Assembly: GCA_928724745.1 (NCBI GenBank)
Contig: CAKMXJ010000032.1
Span: 62,001-126,000, forward strand
Reading direction: 5' to 3'
DNA length: 64,000 bases
Origin: Anthracocystis setariae
Taxonomy: Eukaryota > Basidiomycota > Ustilaginomycetes > Ustilaginales > Ustilaginaceae
Shown here: positions 1 to 10,171 of the stretch, in pieces
How the letters are laid out: the number at the start of each line of letters is the position of its first letter
How positions within the stretch are numbered: position 1 is the stretch's first letter
The notes under the pieces: generated by a model
Told to the model about the DNA's origin: nothing
Databases searched by the model: none
Seen by the model: only the letters and a program-made list of their open reading frames with translations
Translations under genes and position numbers: made by a program

Positions 1-1752
1 ATCCAAACAGCCCTCATCGCCGGACCGATACCATCCATCGTCGGTAAATGCATCCGCGGTCAACTGCTCATCCAACGCCGAATGCGTCTCGGATGACAAC
101 CCCGAAAAGTAGCCCGACATCACCGCTGGAGCGCGAATCAACACCTCGCCCACCAGCCCAGGATCCAACGGCGCACGCTCGCCCCTCGCCCTAGCCTGCT
201 TCGAGATCTGCTGGATCTCGTCCCTCCTTTGCTGCACCTGCTCTTGGCTGGTACCAGGCAGAGGGCGGATGTGAAACTCGGTGTTGGGTGCGGGAGTACC
301 GACGCTGCCCAACTCATCGCGTGGACCGTTGCGATCGCTATCGAGACCCAATCCACCCGTCTGTGCACTCGAGCATGTCTCGGTGGTGCCATAACCGAGC
401 TGAATGTATTTTCCGGTTCGCTCGTACACCTTGCGCACCACTTCGACGGGCACCGGTGCGCCACCCGTCAGGAACGCAGCGATGCTCGAAAGATCGATCC
501 CTTTATTCAGCGGCGACGTCGCGTCGAGGTGCGGGCACGAACGAAGTGCAACAGCGACCGCGGGTGCAATATGGCTGAACGTGGCTCGGTAGCGAGTCAC
601 CAAATTGAGATAGTAGCCCAGATCAAACTTGGGCGACGACGGAATGACCAGCGTCGTACCAAACGCGATCGTGGGGAGAAGCACGGTAGCAAGACCATAG
701 ACATGGTACCATGGCGCCAACGTGATCCAACGCTCACCTCCTCCATAGGAGCCTCTGGAAATGCCTTTGAAGTGCGGGTTGGTATCCCACACGCCCAGCG
801 TGTTGCTGACCAACGCCTTGTGACTAATCAACACGCCCTTGCTCTGACCCGTGGTACCACTCGACCACAGCACAAATGCGATCCTCCTCTGTTGCTCCTC
901 GGGCGTCATGGATGCAGGCACAAACGCCGGCCTGTCGAGACTGGCGATGCTTCCCTCGGCCTTGCTTCCCGGTGGGGGCAGGAGAAGATGAGTCCAATCG
1001 CACGGATCATGTGCGGCTGCTACACCGTTCCTGTCAAAGCTACTGCCGTAGTAATCCATCCCCGACGACATGTCGACGGTCCAGACCCTCCGCCGGTTGT
1101 AGGCGATCTGTTGGCTCTTTTGCAACCTCGCCTTCTTACTGGCGTCCCAGTCGCGGGCCAACTGCTTGGCCCACACGTGGATCTCTTCACCCTTGACCGC
1201 ACCATTGTCGGTGGGAGGCGAGTCGAGCAGAAGCTGAAGCGCCTTTCTCAACGGCACCTCGCCTTCGGCGCCAACGGTGGTGAAGAGCACCTGTGGACGA
1301 GCTTTGGCGAGAATGTAGGCAAGCTCGCGAGGACTGAGGTACGTGGAAATGGGACAGACGGTGAGGTTGGCTGCGACAGTGCCAAGCGCCAGGATAGGCC
1401 ACACCATTCCGTTGGGAACGTGTAGGAGCACTGTAGTGCGTGGCGCATGGATGGGCTCGCGAGGCTTGACGGCGTTGGCGACGAACTTGATGGGTTCACC
1501 GGTAAGGGCTTGCAAAGAACGCGCGAGGCGAAGACTGTCGGCCCTCAGTCTGGCCCAGCTGAGTTGAGCTCCAGTACCATCGTGGACGAGGATAGGGCGC
1601 TGCTCAGGGATAGCTTGACCATCGAACGTGTGGTCGGGGTATTGATCGGCAAAATGGTTGGGATGGTGTTGAAGCGGGTTGCTGAAGAGGAACGTGTGGA
1701 GATTCTGGTCTTGCGGGAATGTGGTCTTGAGACCGCTGGTGATGGCCGACAT
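1..1752 (-). CDS. AMP-forming acyl/aryl-CoA ligase (4-coumarate-CoA-ligase-like), 3' end missing
   Basis: Belongs to the ANL superfamily, which activates a carboxylate with ATP and transfers it to CoA. The reading frame is open from ATG at 1752 to the window edge, giving 584 residues with no stop. The P-loop SSGTTGQSKG lies near residues 294-303, the A5 motif YGTTE near 452-456, and a GWYRSGDEG motif near 573-582, where family members have GW[FY]RTGD. The missing part is the small C-terminal domain with the catalytic lysine, so any C-terminal peroxisomal signal cannot be seen. The family fits 4-coumarate/medium-chain acyl-CoA ligases, but the substrate cannot be read from the sequence. No intron is needed. 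It is transcribed away from the GPI-protein gene, with a 2-kb gap between their starts. Confidence 0.9.
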   Translation of the reverse strand, partial: MSAITSGLKTTFPQDQNLHTFLFSNPLQHHPNHFADQYPDHTFDGQAIPEQRPILVHDGTGAQLSWARLRADSLRLARSLQALTGEPIKFVANAVKPREPIHAPRTTVLLHVPNGMVWPILALGTVAANLTVCPISTYLSPRELAYILAKARPQVLFTTVGAEGEVPLRKALQLLLDSPPTDNGAVKGEEIHVWAKQLARDWDASKKARLQKSQQIAYNRRRVWTVDMSSGMDYYGSSFDRNGVAAAHDPCDWTHLLLPPPGSKAEGSIASLDRPAFVPASMTPEEQQRRIAFVLWSSGTTGQSKGVLISHKALVSNTLGVWDTNPHFKGISRGSYGGGERWITLAPWYHVYGLATVLLPTIAFGTTLVIPSSPKFDLGYYLNLVTRYRATFSHIAPAVAVALRSCPHLDATSPLNKGIDLSSIAAFLTGGAPVPVEVVRKVYERTGKYIQLGYGTTETCSSAQTGGLGLDSDRNGPRDELGSVGTPAPNTEFHIRPLPGTSQEQVQQRRDEIQQISKQARARGERAPLDPGLVGEVLIRAPAVMSGYFSGLSSETHSALDEQLTADAFTDDGWYRSGDEGCLD

Positions 1753-3716
1753 GTTGGCAGCGCACGAGGGAAAGGGAGGCACGGAAACGGGATGGCGTGT
1801 GGGGAGGGGGGGATCAAGGTAGACGAGGAGTAAGGCTTTTATCCAGGAGAGCGAGGAGAGAAACAGAAGCCAACACAAACGACGAACCCGAGCAGTTTGA
1901 GCATATAAAGCGTGCAGTTGCAGCGAGCTTCCGGCTGTCACGGCATCCTGAAAGAGGATTCCAATGCGTTTTGGTACACCGGCTGGCGAGCTTGGTAGAG
2001 GTATAGGTGCGCTTCCCGCACGTTAGATGCAGGCTCGGCATTTCGACCGGCTTGTCGAGAAAGTCATGCACATTTTCCCCACACACAAACAGACGCCGCT
2101 TGCTGATCTCGACAGGCGCACTTCATTTGGTATCAAAGACTCGGTACGACGCGCCACTACGCCTTGATACGTATTCAGCTTAACTCATTTGGCGCCTGAG
2201 TTGCAACCAGAAACGAATCAACATGGTCGCATTTCATGATGATAAGCCAGTGCAGTAGATGGTTTGGCAGGGGGCAAGTGCGAGGACGAGTTGCAAGTTT
2301 GAGTGCACATCTGCGTAGCTGACTGAATGCTACCGTTGGCAGCTGAAGCATGTTTTAAGCGTCTCTCGTCTAGGCTTTGTCGGCCGTCGGCTCAGTTTGA
2401 TCGCCACGTTAATCGGGCGAGACGGACAAGGAACAGCATCATTCGGCCGATTGGCCAAAACACGCTTCGTTGCGCCGGGTTTCAACTCGAATTATTTCCA
2501 TTGCTTTGTCAATCGACAGGATCTGACATTGACAAATCTCGTCACGCCACTCTTTGGCCCCTCGTTCGACAGTTGCATGCCTCGCTCGAGCATCCTATGG
2601 TTGCTCGACACGCTTGCCTTTGTGATCTGCTCAAGCATAAAAGGTTAGTCCGGCGATCGTAAAAGTAAACCGACGGCGAACCAATCACGAATGCCACGAA
2701 ATTTTAACTCCAGCACGCGCTCGAGACACAAGGCTGTGCCAACACCAAAAACTGGGGTTGGTGCCATGACATACATGATCACCCCCAAGTTGTCGCGTGT
2801 GCCGAGTGCTTGGTTCATCCACACCGGTTGCTGCTACACTGTAGTTGTCATGTAGAATGCCAAGGTGTAGGAGAGAGACGTGCGCAAGTAAGCTCGAGTT
2901 GTGCATATTGCTCGCGCCACTAAAGAGAGTGGCAACAGCAAAGGGCGCAGATTGAATGACAGGTGAAGCTCATTTCAGTGCGCTAATCAAACTCAGACGC
3001 AAGCTCCTCATTTCCAGATTATCGGAACACTGCCGATCGATACGCATCTTTCGATTCAATGAAAGCGTCGAAACAATCTAGGCTTGGACATCGGTGCAAT
3101 TTGATGACCAAGAAACAGTATAGTCGATTCTGCATACGGAACGAGCATTATTGGATTGATTGAATTGGGCAGCATCAAGACCAAAGTGTCACAAGCGAGG
3201 CAGAATACGCCAGCTGCGCAAATTTCTCCTGCCGAGTTTAAAGACCGCAAACTTCTATCCTGTGTGTTGATCAATGCAACCAACGCTCAAATTGGCAATC
3301 CTTGGAACGGTACATTGTGCAATTACTGTAGCACCCCGGAATCCTACTGTACTCTGCTTGCCGTTCCGCTCGTGTCTCACTGTGCAGATTGATTGGACGC
3401 TGTATAGAATAGATGTGCAAGGGTGACTGTCTTCAAAGCGGTGCATTCACCGGCATCCTGGCACGGTCAACCTCTCTTTCCATAACGTGTGTCCATTGCC
3501 TCCGTACCCTACCACCTTGGCTGCTGACTCTCGCTCCGACAAGGACGACAACTTTGAGCTTGACTTTTCACCGCCACCGTCGAGCGCTGGAAGCATACAT
3601 ACACTTGTTGGATTTTAACCCTAGCATAAAAGATTGTCATGGCAAGCATCTCGTCTATCCTTTGACATCTACAACATCCGCCCTTACATCTCCATTCCGC
3701 TTCTCAACTGTTCCCC
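1753..3716. other. intergenic, divergent promoter region
   Basis: About 2 kb between two divergent genes. Short frames here have no domain or coding character that I recognise. A TATA-like ATAAAAG lies near 3626, about 90 bp before the GPI-protein start. I see no RNA gene or mobile element. Confidence 0.5.
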
Positions 3717-4580
3717 ATGAAGCTCTTCTCGACCTTGTCAATTGTGGCGTTGGCCACGTCGTTGACCTCGGCGCTTCCCTCCTCATCCAGCTTGACTCGT
3801 CGCGCAGCCAACTCGGACGGATACTTCAACCCGTCCGCCAATGGCGGTTCCATGCTCACCGGTAGTAATGAGCCGCTCAACATCATTGTCTCTGGCCTCT
3901 CTTCCGCTGGCGTTCTCAACCAAGCTGGATTCGAAGAATTCTCGCGCTCCCTCGATTACTCTCCCGGTAGCTGTCTCGGCATTTCCGAAGGTGGCTACCA
4001 GACCGCCAACCTCGGTGATGGAAACGGAGCTCGACCGCAGACCAACATCATGCGCTACAACTACAAACAGGGCGATGGCGGAACGTGTATCGAGTCGCTG
4101 AAAGGTGGAAACCACTTCAGATACTGGATCCAGAACGGTTCGGCCGCCGACTCGGGCGCCATTTTCATCGCAGCCAGTGTCGAACTCAATGCCACCTTCA
4201 GCCACATGATCGCTCCGAACGGCTACGACGACGGAAGGGACCAGATCGTTGGCAATGCAACCGCTGCCACTCTGACAAGCCCCGGCGGCTTCCAGTACAC
4301 CGTCACCAAGCAAACCAACCAAATGCTCAGCGGATACTCGGCCAGTCAGATCAACCACGACATTGGCATCGACGGTGAAGTCAATGTGCTCACCGTCACC
4401 ATTACCAAGAACGGCACCATTGGTGGTGGAAACGACAACACTTCGAGTAACAATGGTGGTTCGAGTAACAGTGGTGGTTCGGGAAGCGGTGCTGCGTCGG
4501 TGTCCGCTTTGGGTGGTCGTGTCCTTGCGGGTGTAGGCTCGCTCGTGCTTGTCACATCTGGTTTGCTCGTTTTGGTCTAA
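3717..4580 (+). CDS. secreted GPI-anchored cell-surface protein, unknown function
   Basis: 287 residues. Residues 1-19 form a typical signal peptide ending at SALP. A dibasic RR at about 27-28 could be a Kex2-type processing site. The middle (about 50-230) is a soluble domain with two cysteines and five N-glycosylation sequons (NGS, NAT, NAT, NGT, NTS). It is followed by a Gly/Ser/Asn-rich spacer and a C-terminal hydrophobic tail after SGSGAAS, which is the arrangement of a GPI-anchor signal. The product should therefore sit on the plasma membrane or cell wall. I do not recognise the middle domain; the layout resembles unnamed secreted families found widely in fungi. An opposite-strand frame of similar length is a shadow. 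No intron is needed. Confidence 0.8.
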   Translation: MKLFSTLSIVALATSLTSALPSSSSLTRRAANSDGYFNPSANGGSMLTGSNEPLNIIVSGLSSAGVLNQAGFEEFSRSLDYSPGSCLGISEGGYQTANLGDGNGARPQTNIMRYNYKQGDGGTCIESLKGGNHFRYWIQNGSAADSGAIFIAASVELNATFSHMIAPNGYDDGRDQIVGNATAATLTSPGGFQYTVTKQTNQMLSGYSASQINHDIGIDGEVNVLTVTITKNGTIGGGNDNTSSNNGGSSNSGGSGSGAASVSALGGRVLAGVGSLVLVTSGLLVLV

Positions 4581-4928
4581 CTCCTTCCATTCGCAATAGA
4601 GCTTCACATCTCCATCAGTAACATCGGACAATCAGTCAGTCATGGACAATACATCACATCATCCGTGTTATATCATCCGTTCGTGGTTGCGAGTGGTAAG
4701 GTGAGTGCCGGCGTGTTCCGAGTTCCGTTATGCAGAAAAAACATTAAGCCGGCTTTTCCTCCACCTGAGAATTCTAACCTTCTGGAACTTGGGCTAGTTC
4801 TCACTCGACCACCACCATCTTCCAATCGCTCTCTTGCTCCGATCGACATTCTCGAAACACATCTCAATCTATCTCCTCATCACACCCGACATTGCTCCTT
4901 TTAATAGACCATCGTTATACAATCCGGC
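4581..4928. other. intergenic, upstream of Zim17-like gene
   Basis: About 350 bp combining the 3' flank of the GPI-protein gene with the C/T-rich leader of the zinc-finger chaperone gene. No other feature seen. Confidence 0.4.
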
Positions 4929-5537
4929 ATGTCAGCAAGAACAACTTTGTCAGATCTCGTTCGCAATTTTGCTTCCAGCAGTAGGGCGGCCCTTCCGCGG
5001 ACCACACTTGCCCTCAAGCCGGTTCCGGCTTCAATCAGAACCCAATCTTCATATCGCCCATTGCACCCTACGTCCACGTCTTACGCTCGTTACCTGTTTC
5101 CGCAACGACAATTCGGCACTTCGTGTCGTCTCTGTAACGATCGCACCCGCCACTTGATCCCAGAAACCTCGCCGTCCACCGACGCATCCTCATCTGAAGA
5201 GGTAGCCTCCTCGATCCCCGTCACAGGCGAACGCACTCCGATCGGTCAGATCGAACAACGCCTCGCCATCACCTTTACCTGCACTGTGGATCAGTGCGGA
5301 CATCGCTCCACCCACGAATTCTCCAAACGCTCCTACACAAAAGGCATCGTCATCGTCCAGTGTCCCGGGTGTAAGAATCGACATCTGATCGCAGACAACT
5401 TGAGCTGGTTCACCGAAACTCAAGACGAGCCCAGGACAATCGAACAGATGATCGAGGCCAAAGGTGGCAAGGTGACGAGGGGGACGGTAGGGGTCGATGG
5501 GGATACGGGTGAGACGATCGAGATCCTTTCCTCATAG
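4929..5537 (+). CDS. ZIM17: mitochondrial DNL-type zinc-finger chaperone (Zim17/Hep1/DNLZ-like)
   Basis: 202 residues. Family members keep mitochondrial Hsp70 soluble and active in the matrix, supporting protein import. The N-terminus (about 1-75) is rich in Ser, Thr, Arg and Ala and poor in acids, as expected for a presequence. The DNL zinc finger spans about 111-165: ligands C118, C123, C145 and C148, then the signature ADNLSWF. The first cysteine pair is C-x4-C, where the yeast and human proteins have C-x2-C. Residues after about 165 form a short charged tail ending in ILSS. It converges on the amidase gene with a 170-bp gap. Confidence 0.88.
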   Translation: MSARTTLSDLVRNFASSSRAALPRTTLALKPVPASIRTQSSYRPLHPTSTSYARYLFPQRQFGTSCRLCNDRTRHLIPETSPSTDASSSEEVASSIPVTGERTPIGQIEQRLAITFTCTVDQCGHRSTHEFSKRSYTKGIVIVQCPGCKNRHLIADNLSWFTETQDEPRTIEQMIEAKGGKVTRGTVGVDGDTGETIEILSS

Positions 5538-5709
5538 CCAGCTCCCATAGATAGCCATACAGATTTCGCACTCTAGACGCATGGTCACGTTTACAGCTTG
5601 GGATTGTAAGACCAGGTGAATCCACATTTGCACCACCCTCATCACGATGCTATCTACCATTGAATCTGAGCTTGCATTTCTAACCGACTAAAGTCTAGGC
5701 CCTCCTGTA

Positions 5710-7428
5710 TCACGCAAGATCAGCATGGATCTTTTTGGCGACGGCGATGGTACGTTCCTCGGTCAATCTGTGTCCGACGGCCTGCAGGCAGATGGGAAGG
5801 CCGTGAACGTCGTCCGCATTGTACTGCTGCCAAGCGGCGACCTCGAATTCGTTCTTACCCTTGAATTCGGCGGTGGCTTTGTCTGTGTCCCTGTCTACGG
5901 TCAAGCCGGGGACGGGGAAGACGACGCTGGGCGAGTCCATAAGGTTCCACACGCCCGTGTACAGGATATGGTGCGAGACGTCGTGAGCCGTTGCGACCTC
6001 TGCTGCAACGGGCGAGATGATGGCGTCGAATTTTTTACCGCCCGCCAAAGCGCGCATACGCTCCAGCATCTCGGCCGCCCACCCCGTGCGCTTCGCCTGC
6101 ATCTGCCACAGCTCCTTGACCGTCTTCTTCCAAGCCGCATCCGTCTTGGACAGGCCCGTGACCCAATCAACATGCTCGCCCGAAGCCTCCATGATCGCCT
6201 GCACCGTCTCGCCACCTTCGGCGCGGAAGAACGACGCAATCGTCATCAGGCCCTCTTCAAACAGCTTGGTGTCGGATTCGAGCCGCGACGCATCCCATTC
6301 GATCACGTTGTGACCAGCAGCACGCAGCTTGGCGGCAGTGTGCGTCAAAGCACGCTGCAAAGGCGGGGTAGGCGTCACCATACCATCGTTGGTGAGCACG
6401 AGGATCGTAAGCGAAGTAGGGAGTGACGCTGGCTCCACGGGCGTCCAAGGGATGGGGACACACTTGGGATCGAAATTCCAGGGCTGCGTATCCACCACGG
6501 CTTTTCCATAGATCTCGAGGCCGGCCGAAGAGTTGCACATGGGCCCGTTGATCGAGTTGACCGCCTCTTGACCAGCCAATCCGCTCTTGCACTTGCCCGT
6601 GGGGAACCTGCCGAGACTCGGCTTCAACCCCCACAGACCCGTAAAGCTACATGGGATGCGGATGCTTCCGCCGATATCCGTTCCTACACCCAACGGACTT
6701 GCGCGCATGGCCAACAGCGCCGATTCACCGCCCGAGCTTCCACCGGAACTCAGCTTGGTATTGAACGGATTCAACGTCCTCCCGTTGGCATTCGACACGG
6801 TTTCGGCGATCATCATGGCCGTCGGCGTCGTCGTCTTGCAGTACAGCACTGCACCTTGCTTGCGGAGCAGCGTGACAAGCGTCGAATCGTGCTTCTCGGG
6901 CTGATTGATCCAAGCGACAAACCCGATGTTGCTGTCCTTGCCTTTCAGGTTGAAGTTGTCCTTGAGACTGATGGGCAGACCCGCGAGCGGACCGATGTGG
7001 GTTCCGGTCTTTTCGTAGTGCGCGTCAATCTGTTTGGCCGAGGCGATGGCTTCGTCGAAGAAGAGCTCGGTGAGGCAGTTGGTCAGCTGATGAGCGATGG
7101 CTGCGCGCTTGCAGAATGCAGTGGTGACCACTTCGGAGCTCCACTTGCGCGAGCCAAGGTTGGACAGCACCACCGAGACGTCGGCCTCGGTGATCTCGAG
7201 CTCGAGACTAGTAAGGATGCCGCACGAGGCAGGGATGCCACGCAGATCCACACCGCTGGTTGGAGTGGCTTTGGCAAGCGTCGCAGCGTCCAGACGCCAT
7301 GCCGAAGGGATCTGTTCGATGCGAGATCGCTGTTTGGCTTCAGCGATCTTGCGCCACGACGAAGAGGCGGTCTTGGTAGCGATGCCGTTCGAGGCTTGCG
7401 CAGAGGTAGCGCCCACAGCGATCGTCAT
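5710..7428 (-). CDS. amidase-signature hydrolase (acetamidase/FAAH-like)
   Basis: 572 residues, a full-length amidase-signature enzyme that hydrolyses a carboxamide to acid and ammonia. The Ser-cisSer-Lys triad is visible: K156 in PISLKDN, S231 in GGSSGGES and S255 in GTDIGGS. Their spacings (75 and 24 residues) equal those of mammalian fatty-acid amide hydrolase. Fungal relatives include the amdS acetamidases and general amidases; the substrate is not readable. There is no signal peptide or membrane segment. A TATA-like TATATA on the minus strand lies about 100 bp upstream near 7530. No intron is needed. Confidence 0.9.
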   Translation of the reverse strand: MTIAVGATSAQASNGIATKTASSSWRKIAEAKQRSRIEQIPSAWRLDAATLAKATPTSGVDLRGIPASCGILTSLELEITEADVSVVLSNLGSRKWSSEVVTTAFCKRAAIAHQLTNCLTELFFDEAIASAKQIDAHYEKTGTHIGPLAGLPISLKDNFNLKGKDSNIGFVAWINQPEKHDSTLVTLLRKQGAVLYCKTTTPTAMMIAETVSNANGRTLNPFNTKLSSGGSSGGESALLAMRASPLGVGTDIGGSIRIPCSFTGLWGLKPSLGRFPTGKCKSGLAGQEAVNSINGPMCNSSAGLEIYGKAVVDTQPWNFDPKCVPIPWTPVEPASLPTSLTILVLTNDGMVTPTPPLQRALTHTAAKLRAAGHNVIEWDASRLESDTKLFEEGLMTIASFFRAEGGETVQAIMEASGEHVDWVTGLSKTDAAWKKTVKELWQMQAKRTGWAAEMLERMRALAGGKKFDAIISPVAAEVATAHDVSHHILYTGVWNLMDSPSVVFPVPGLTVDRDTDKATAEFKGKNEFEVAAWQQYNADDVHGLPICLQAVGHRLTEERTIAVAKKIHADLA

Positions 7429-8131
7429 GATCTGATGTTGGATGTCTATCGTTGCACAACGTCTAGAAGATGCAGTTGAAGAGGATGGTGGATGAGCTCA
7501 GCATGCGTCGCCAACGAGTTGCATCTATATATCAATCGAGTTTCAGGGCAGGCAGAGCGTGGGAACAGTCTTCGGTACGAGGTTGCGCAATGCCGATAGC
7601 GCTTCTCTGTTGTTCCGGTACGGTAACCACTGTGGTACTACATTCTTATCTCGCCAGGGTCCTTCGTATCTACACGGCACCATGTGACCCCCAATTGTCG
7701 ACCATGCGTTGCACTTTGACGTGGCTTGTCTGGGACCGCTTCGAGAGGTAACACGCCCTTGTGACCGTAACAAAGTGGGGCGGGAACTCTTTGTTGTTGC
7801 GCTTTGCGCTTTGCGCTTTTCGCCGTTGATTTCCCCGACATTATTATATTATATTGCGTTTTGGCGCGGTTTGGTGGCACAGCAATGTCTCAATTCCGAT
7901 TGCAGCGCAATTCCGACATTCCTCAACAGCCCCCCACGCCGCCGCACTAAATCCGATCAACCCTGGCGTTGCTTGTTCTTGGCTACCAACCAATTCCTCC
8001 GCGGACGTCGCATGCCAGGACCAACCACAGTGGACTTGATGACCATATCTTGTCGTCGACCATTCAAGTCGCTGTTGAGGCTTGGTTGGCAAAGTTTAGG
8101 TAGCATGGGATGAAGGTGTACATTGCTTGAT
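7429..8131. other. intergenic between amidase and AAA genes
   Basis: About 700 bp with the amidase promoter and the 3' flank of the AAA gene. Apart from a heptamer repeat (7797-7817) and an AT-rich stretch near 7842-7856, I see nothing. Confidence 0.4.
7797..7817. repeat. tandem TTGCGCT x3
   Basis: Three perfect copies of a 7-bp unit, TTGCGCT, about 370 bp upstream of the amidase start. Confidence 0.85.
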
Positions 8132-10171
8132 CTATCCACTATCATCGCCCTCGCCCTCACCCTCCATGTCGCGGCCGAGCCTCTCATCACCACCCAACAG
8201 CGTCCACGTCTCAACCTCTCTGCCTTTACCGTCCTTCTTGATCAGGAACTTGCCTCCATCTCCTTGCTCCTTCCAAACCAATTCTCGTGTGCGTCCGAGA
8301 CTCTCGATCGCCGAAACTCTGTCCATGACCGATTCCAGCTTGTCTTGGTAGCCCTGTGATTCGGCGACTCTTCGCATAGCCCGAAGGAGAGGCATCGAGT
8401 CAGCGCGGATGTGGTGGTGACGATCGATGTGGATCATGTTGAGGTGGTCGAGTTCGGTGATGTAGTCTGGACGTGTCATGACTTGACGTGCTTCACCCCA
8501 AGTGAGATGCGGGTTGGGAACGTCGGCTCCGCGAACATCGGCCTCTTGGTCGGCACTAGGATCGGTGATGGGTGACTCTCTGAGACGACGATGCGCCGTA
8601 GCTTGCGCATCTTCCTCTTCGTCATCGCCGTCGTCCTCCTCGGGGGAATCGTCATTCGACACTTCCGCGCTCTTGGACGATGCATCCGCCTTGGCTCTGG
8701 CCATAGTGAACTTGGTGAGTCCCGGTACCGGTGAAGATCTCGCCTTGAACCATCCTGCATCGCTGTGCAACTGGGCCGCCAATCCACTGTACTGAGGATC
8801 CTCAAAGTGGTCCTGACTGACAAACGCAGGCAAGCGTCCTCCATGCTCTTCCAGAAGCTCTTCCAACTCCTTTTGCTTCTTGGCTAGCTCGACAAACAGC
8901 AACCAGCTGCACGTCGACCACTTTTGCTCATCCATGACATCATCGTCGTGATCTTCGATAATGCCCGTCTTGCTGAGCACCCACTGCATGTCATCTTCCA
9001 CCAATTGCCTTGCCGCGCGCAGCATATCTTTGCGCCGTGCTACTTTGTTGAGCAAGCCGAGACGACCCCCGCAGATCTCGTACACTTCCTGAAGCACATG
9101 AGGATCTTGCGATGAAGGCTTTTCGCCCCAGTACTGCTTCCGGCAACCTCGCAGGACGTTGATCGACTGTCTCCTCGATAGATCTCTGAACGAGAGCGTG
9201 TCCATGCGATTCGAGGCTTTCCGCAACACATCGTAGACCCAGTAGTCGGCTGTAGTGAAAATGAATGTGGCCGTGCCGGCGCTGGCCCACTTCTCGGCCC
9301 TCTGCTGGAAGATGTGCAGCAACTTTGTACCCTCCTCGTCCCTAGGCAGCAGATGCGCGCTGTTCATGACGATGATCGCCGGCTTGCCTGTCCTACTCTT
9401 GCGGGTGATCAGCGCCTTCTCCAGCTTGTGTAGAGCGCGTTCTAGTTGCTGGTAGTAGGACATGCCTGACAGATCCGAAAGTCCCAACAGGTTGCCGAGA
9501 TAGTCGCGATTGTTGCTGAAATTGATGGATTCGGAGAAACGATCGACGACGATGGTGGGATCCAAATGTGCATCGAAGAACGCACATCCATCGGCATCGA
9601 TCTCTGCCATTGCTTCAATGATCGAGGTGGCTTTTCCGGATCCTTTGCTTCCCATGACGAGGAAGTAGCGACCGGCTTCTTTGCCAGAGACGATGCTTCG
9701 GATCATTTCGTCTTCGGGGCGAGGTGGGTCGATGCGGACGTGTGCCAGCTGGTCGCCCGACTTGGCGAGCGCAAGCACCGGGTCATAGCCAGGATCGAAG
9801 GCGGCTTCCATCTTCTTGAGCACATGACGCTTGTACCAAGAGTGATAGACCATGGCCGCACCACCGAGAAGGAGCACACCGACCGACGCCCCCATCGCCG
9901 TTTCCCATCCGGTGGAGTTGAAGAAGCTACGGAAGCCGTCGTTTGAGTCCCGGTCCGATGATTTTTCGGATGACCTGTCCGAGTTGGGAGCCTGGTGGTG
10001 CTGGTGAGCTTTCTCGGTGGCCGATCTGGTTGTCGTGGTGGAAATAGCTCGCATCTGTCCCGGCAGAGCAGCGAGGGCAGGTTGGGCAACCAGCCTGCTC
10101 TGAGCTTGCCGCGCCGCAGCAATCAAGCATCGTGATGATGCCGACGCTGCTGTGCCACGTATCCATACCAT
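8132..10171 (-). CDS. mitochondrial membrane AAA-type P-loop protein
   Basis: 679 residues. Residues 1-60 are Arg/Ala/Ser-rich with few acids, like a mitochondrial presequence. One transmembrane segment lies at about 92-109. A P-loop NTPase domain follows: Walker A-like GSKGSGKAT at about 174-182, and a Walker-B-position strand PAIIVMNSAHLL that has Asn where an acidic pair is normal. The region after about 430 is helical, with an acidic linker rich in Asp/Glu near 530-560, then a conserved C-terminal region. Fungi have a family of inner-membrane AAA proteins with a C-terminal winged helix, which I think this matches, though I cannot confirm it. The role is unknown. It shares a 395-bp divergent promoter with the Tma20 gene. 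Confidence 0.72.
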   Translation of the reverse strand: MVWIRGTAASASSRCLIAAARQAQSRLVAQPALAALPGQMRAISTTTTRSATEKAHQHHQAPNSDRSSEKSSDRDSNDGFRSFFNSTGWETAMGASVGVLLLGGAAMVYHSWYKRHVLKKMEAAFDPGYDPVLALAKSGDQLAHVRIDPPRPEDEMIRSIVSGKEAGRYFLVMGSKGSGKATSIIEAMAEIDADGCAFFDAHLDPTIVVDRFSESINFSNNRDYLGNLLGLSDLSGMSYYQQLERALHKLEKALITRKSRTGKPAIIVMNSAHLLPRDEEGTKLLHIFQQRAEKWASAGTATFIFTTADYWVYDVLRKASNRMDTLSFRDLSRRQSINVLRGCRKQYWGEKPSSQDPHVLQEVYEICGGRLGLLNKVARRKDMLRAARQLVEDDMQWVLSKTGIIEDHDDDVMDEQKWSTCSWLLFVELAKKQKELEELLEEHGGRLPAFVSQDHFEDPQYSGLAAQLHSDAGWFKARSSPVPGLTKFTMARAKADASSKSAEVSNDDSPEEDDGDDEEEDAQATAHRRLRESPITDPSADQEADVRGADVPNPHLTWGEARQVMTRPDYITELDHLNMIHIDRHHHIRADSMPLLRAMRRVAESQGYQDKLESVMDRVSAIESLGRTRELVWKEQGDGGKFLIKKDGKGREVETWTLLGGDERLGRDMEGEGEGDDSG

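Noticed and set aside
229..1425. 398-codon plus-strand open frame
   Set aside because: It lies opposite the CoA ligase, whose motifs are all on the minus strand; the plus-strand translation has no family features.
3783..4631. 282-codon frame opposite the GPI-protein gene
   Set aside because: The plus-strand product has a signal peptide and GPI tail, while the minus-strand product has neither and no domain.
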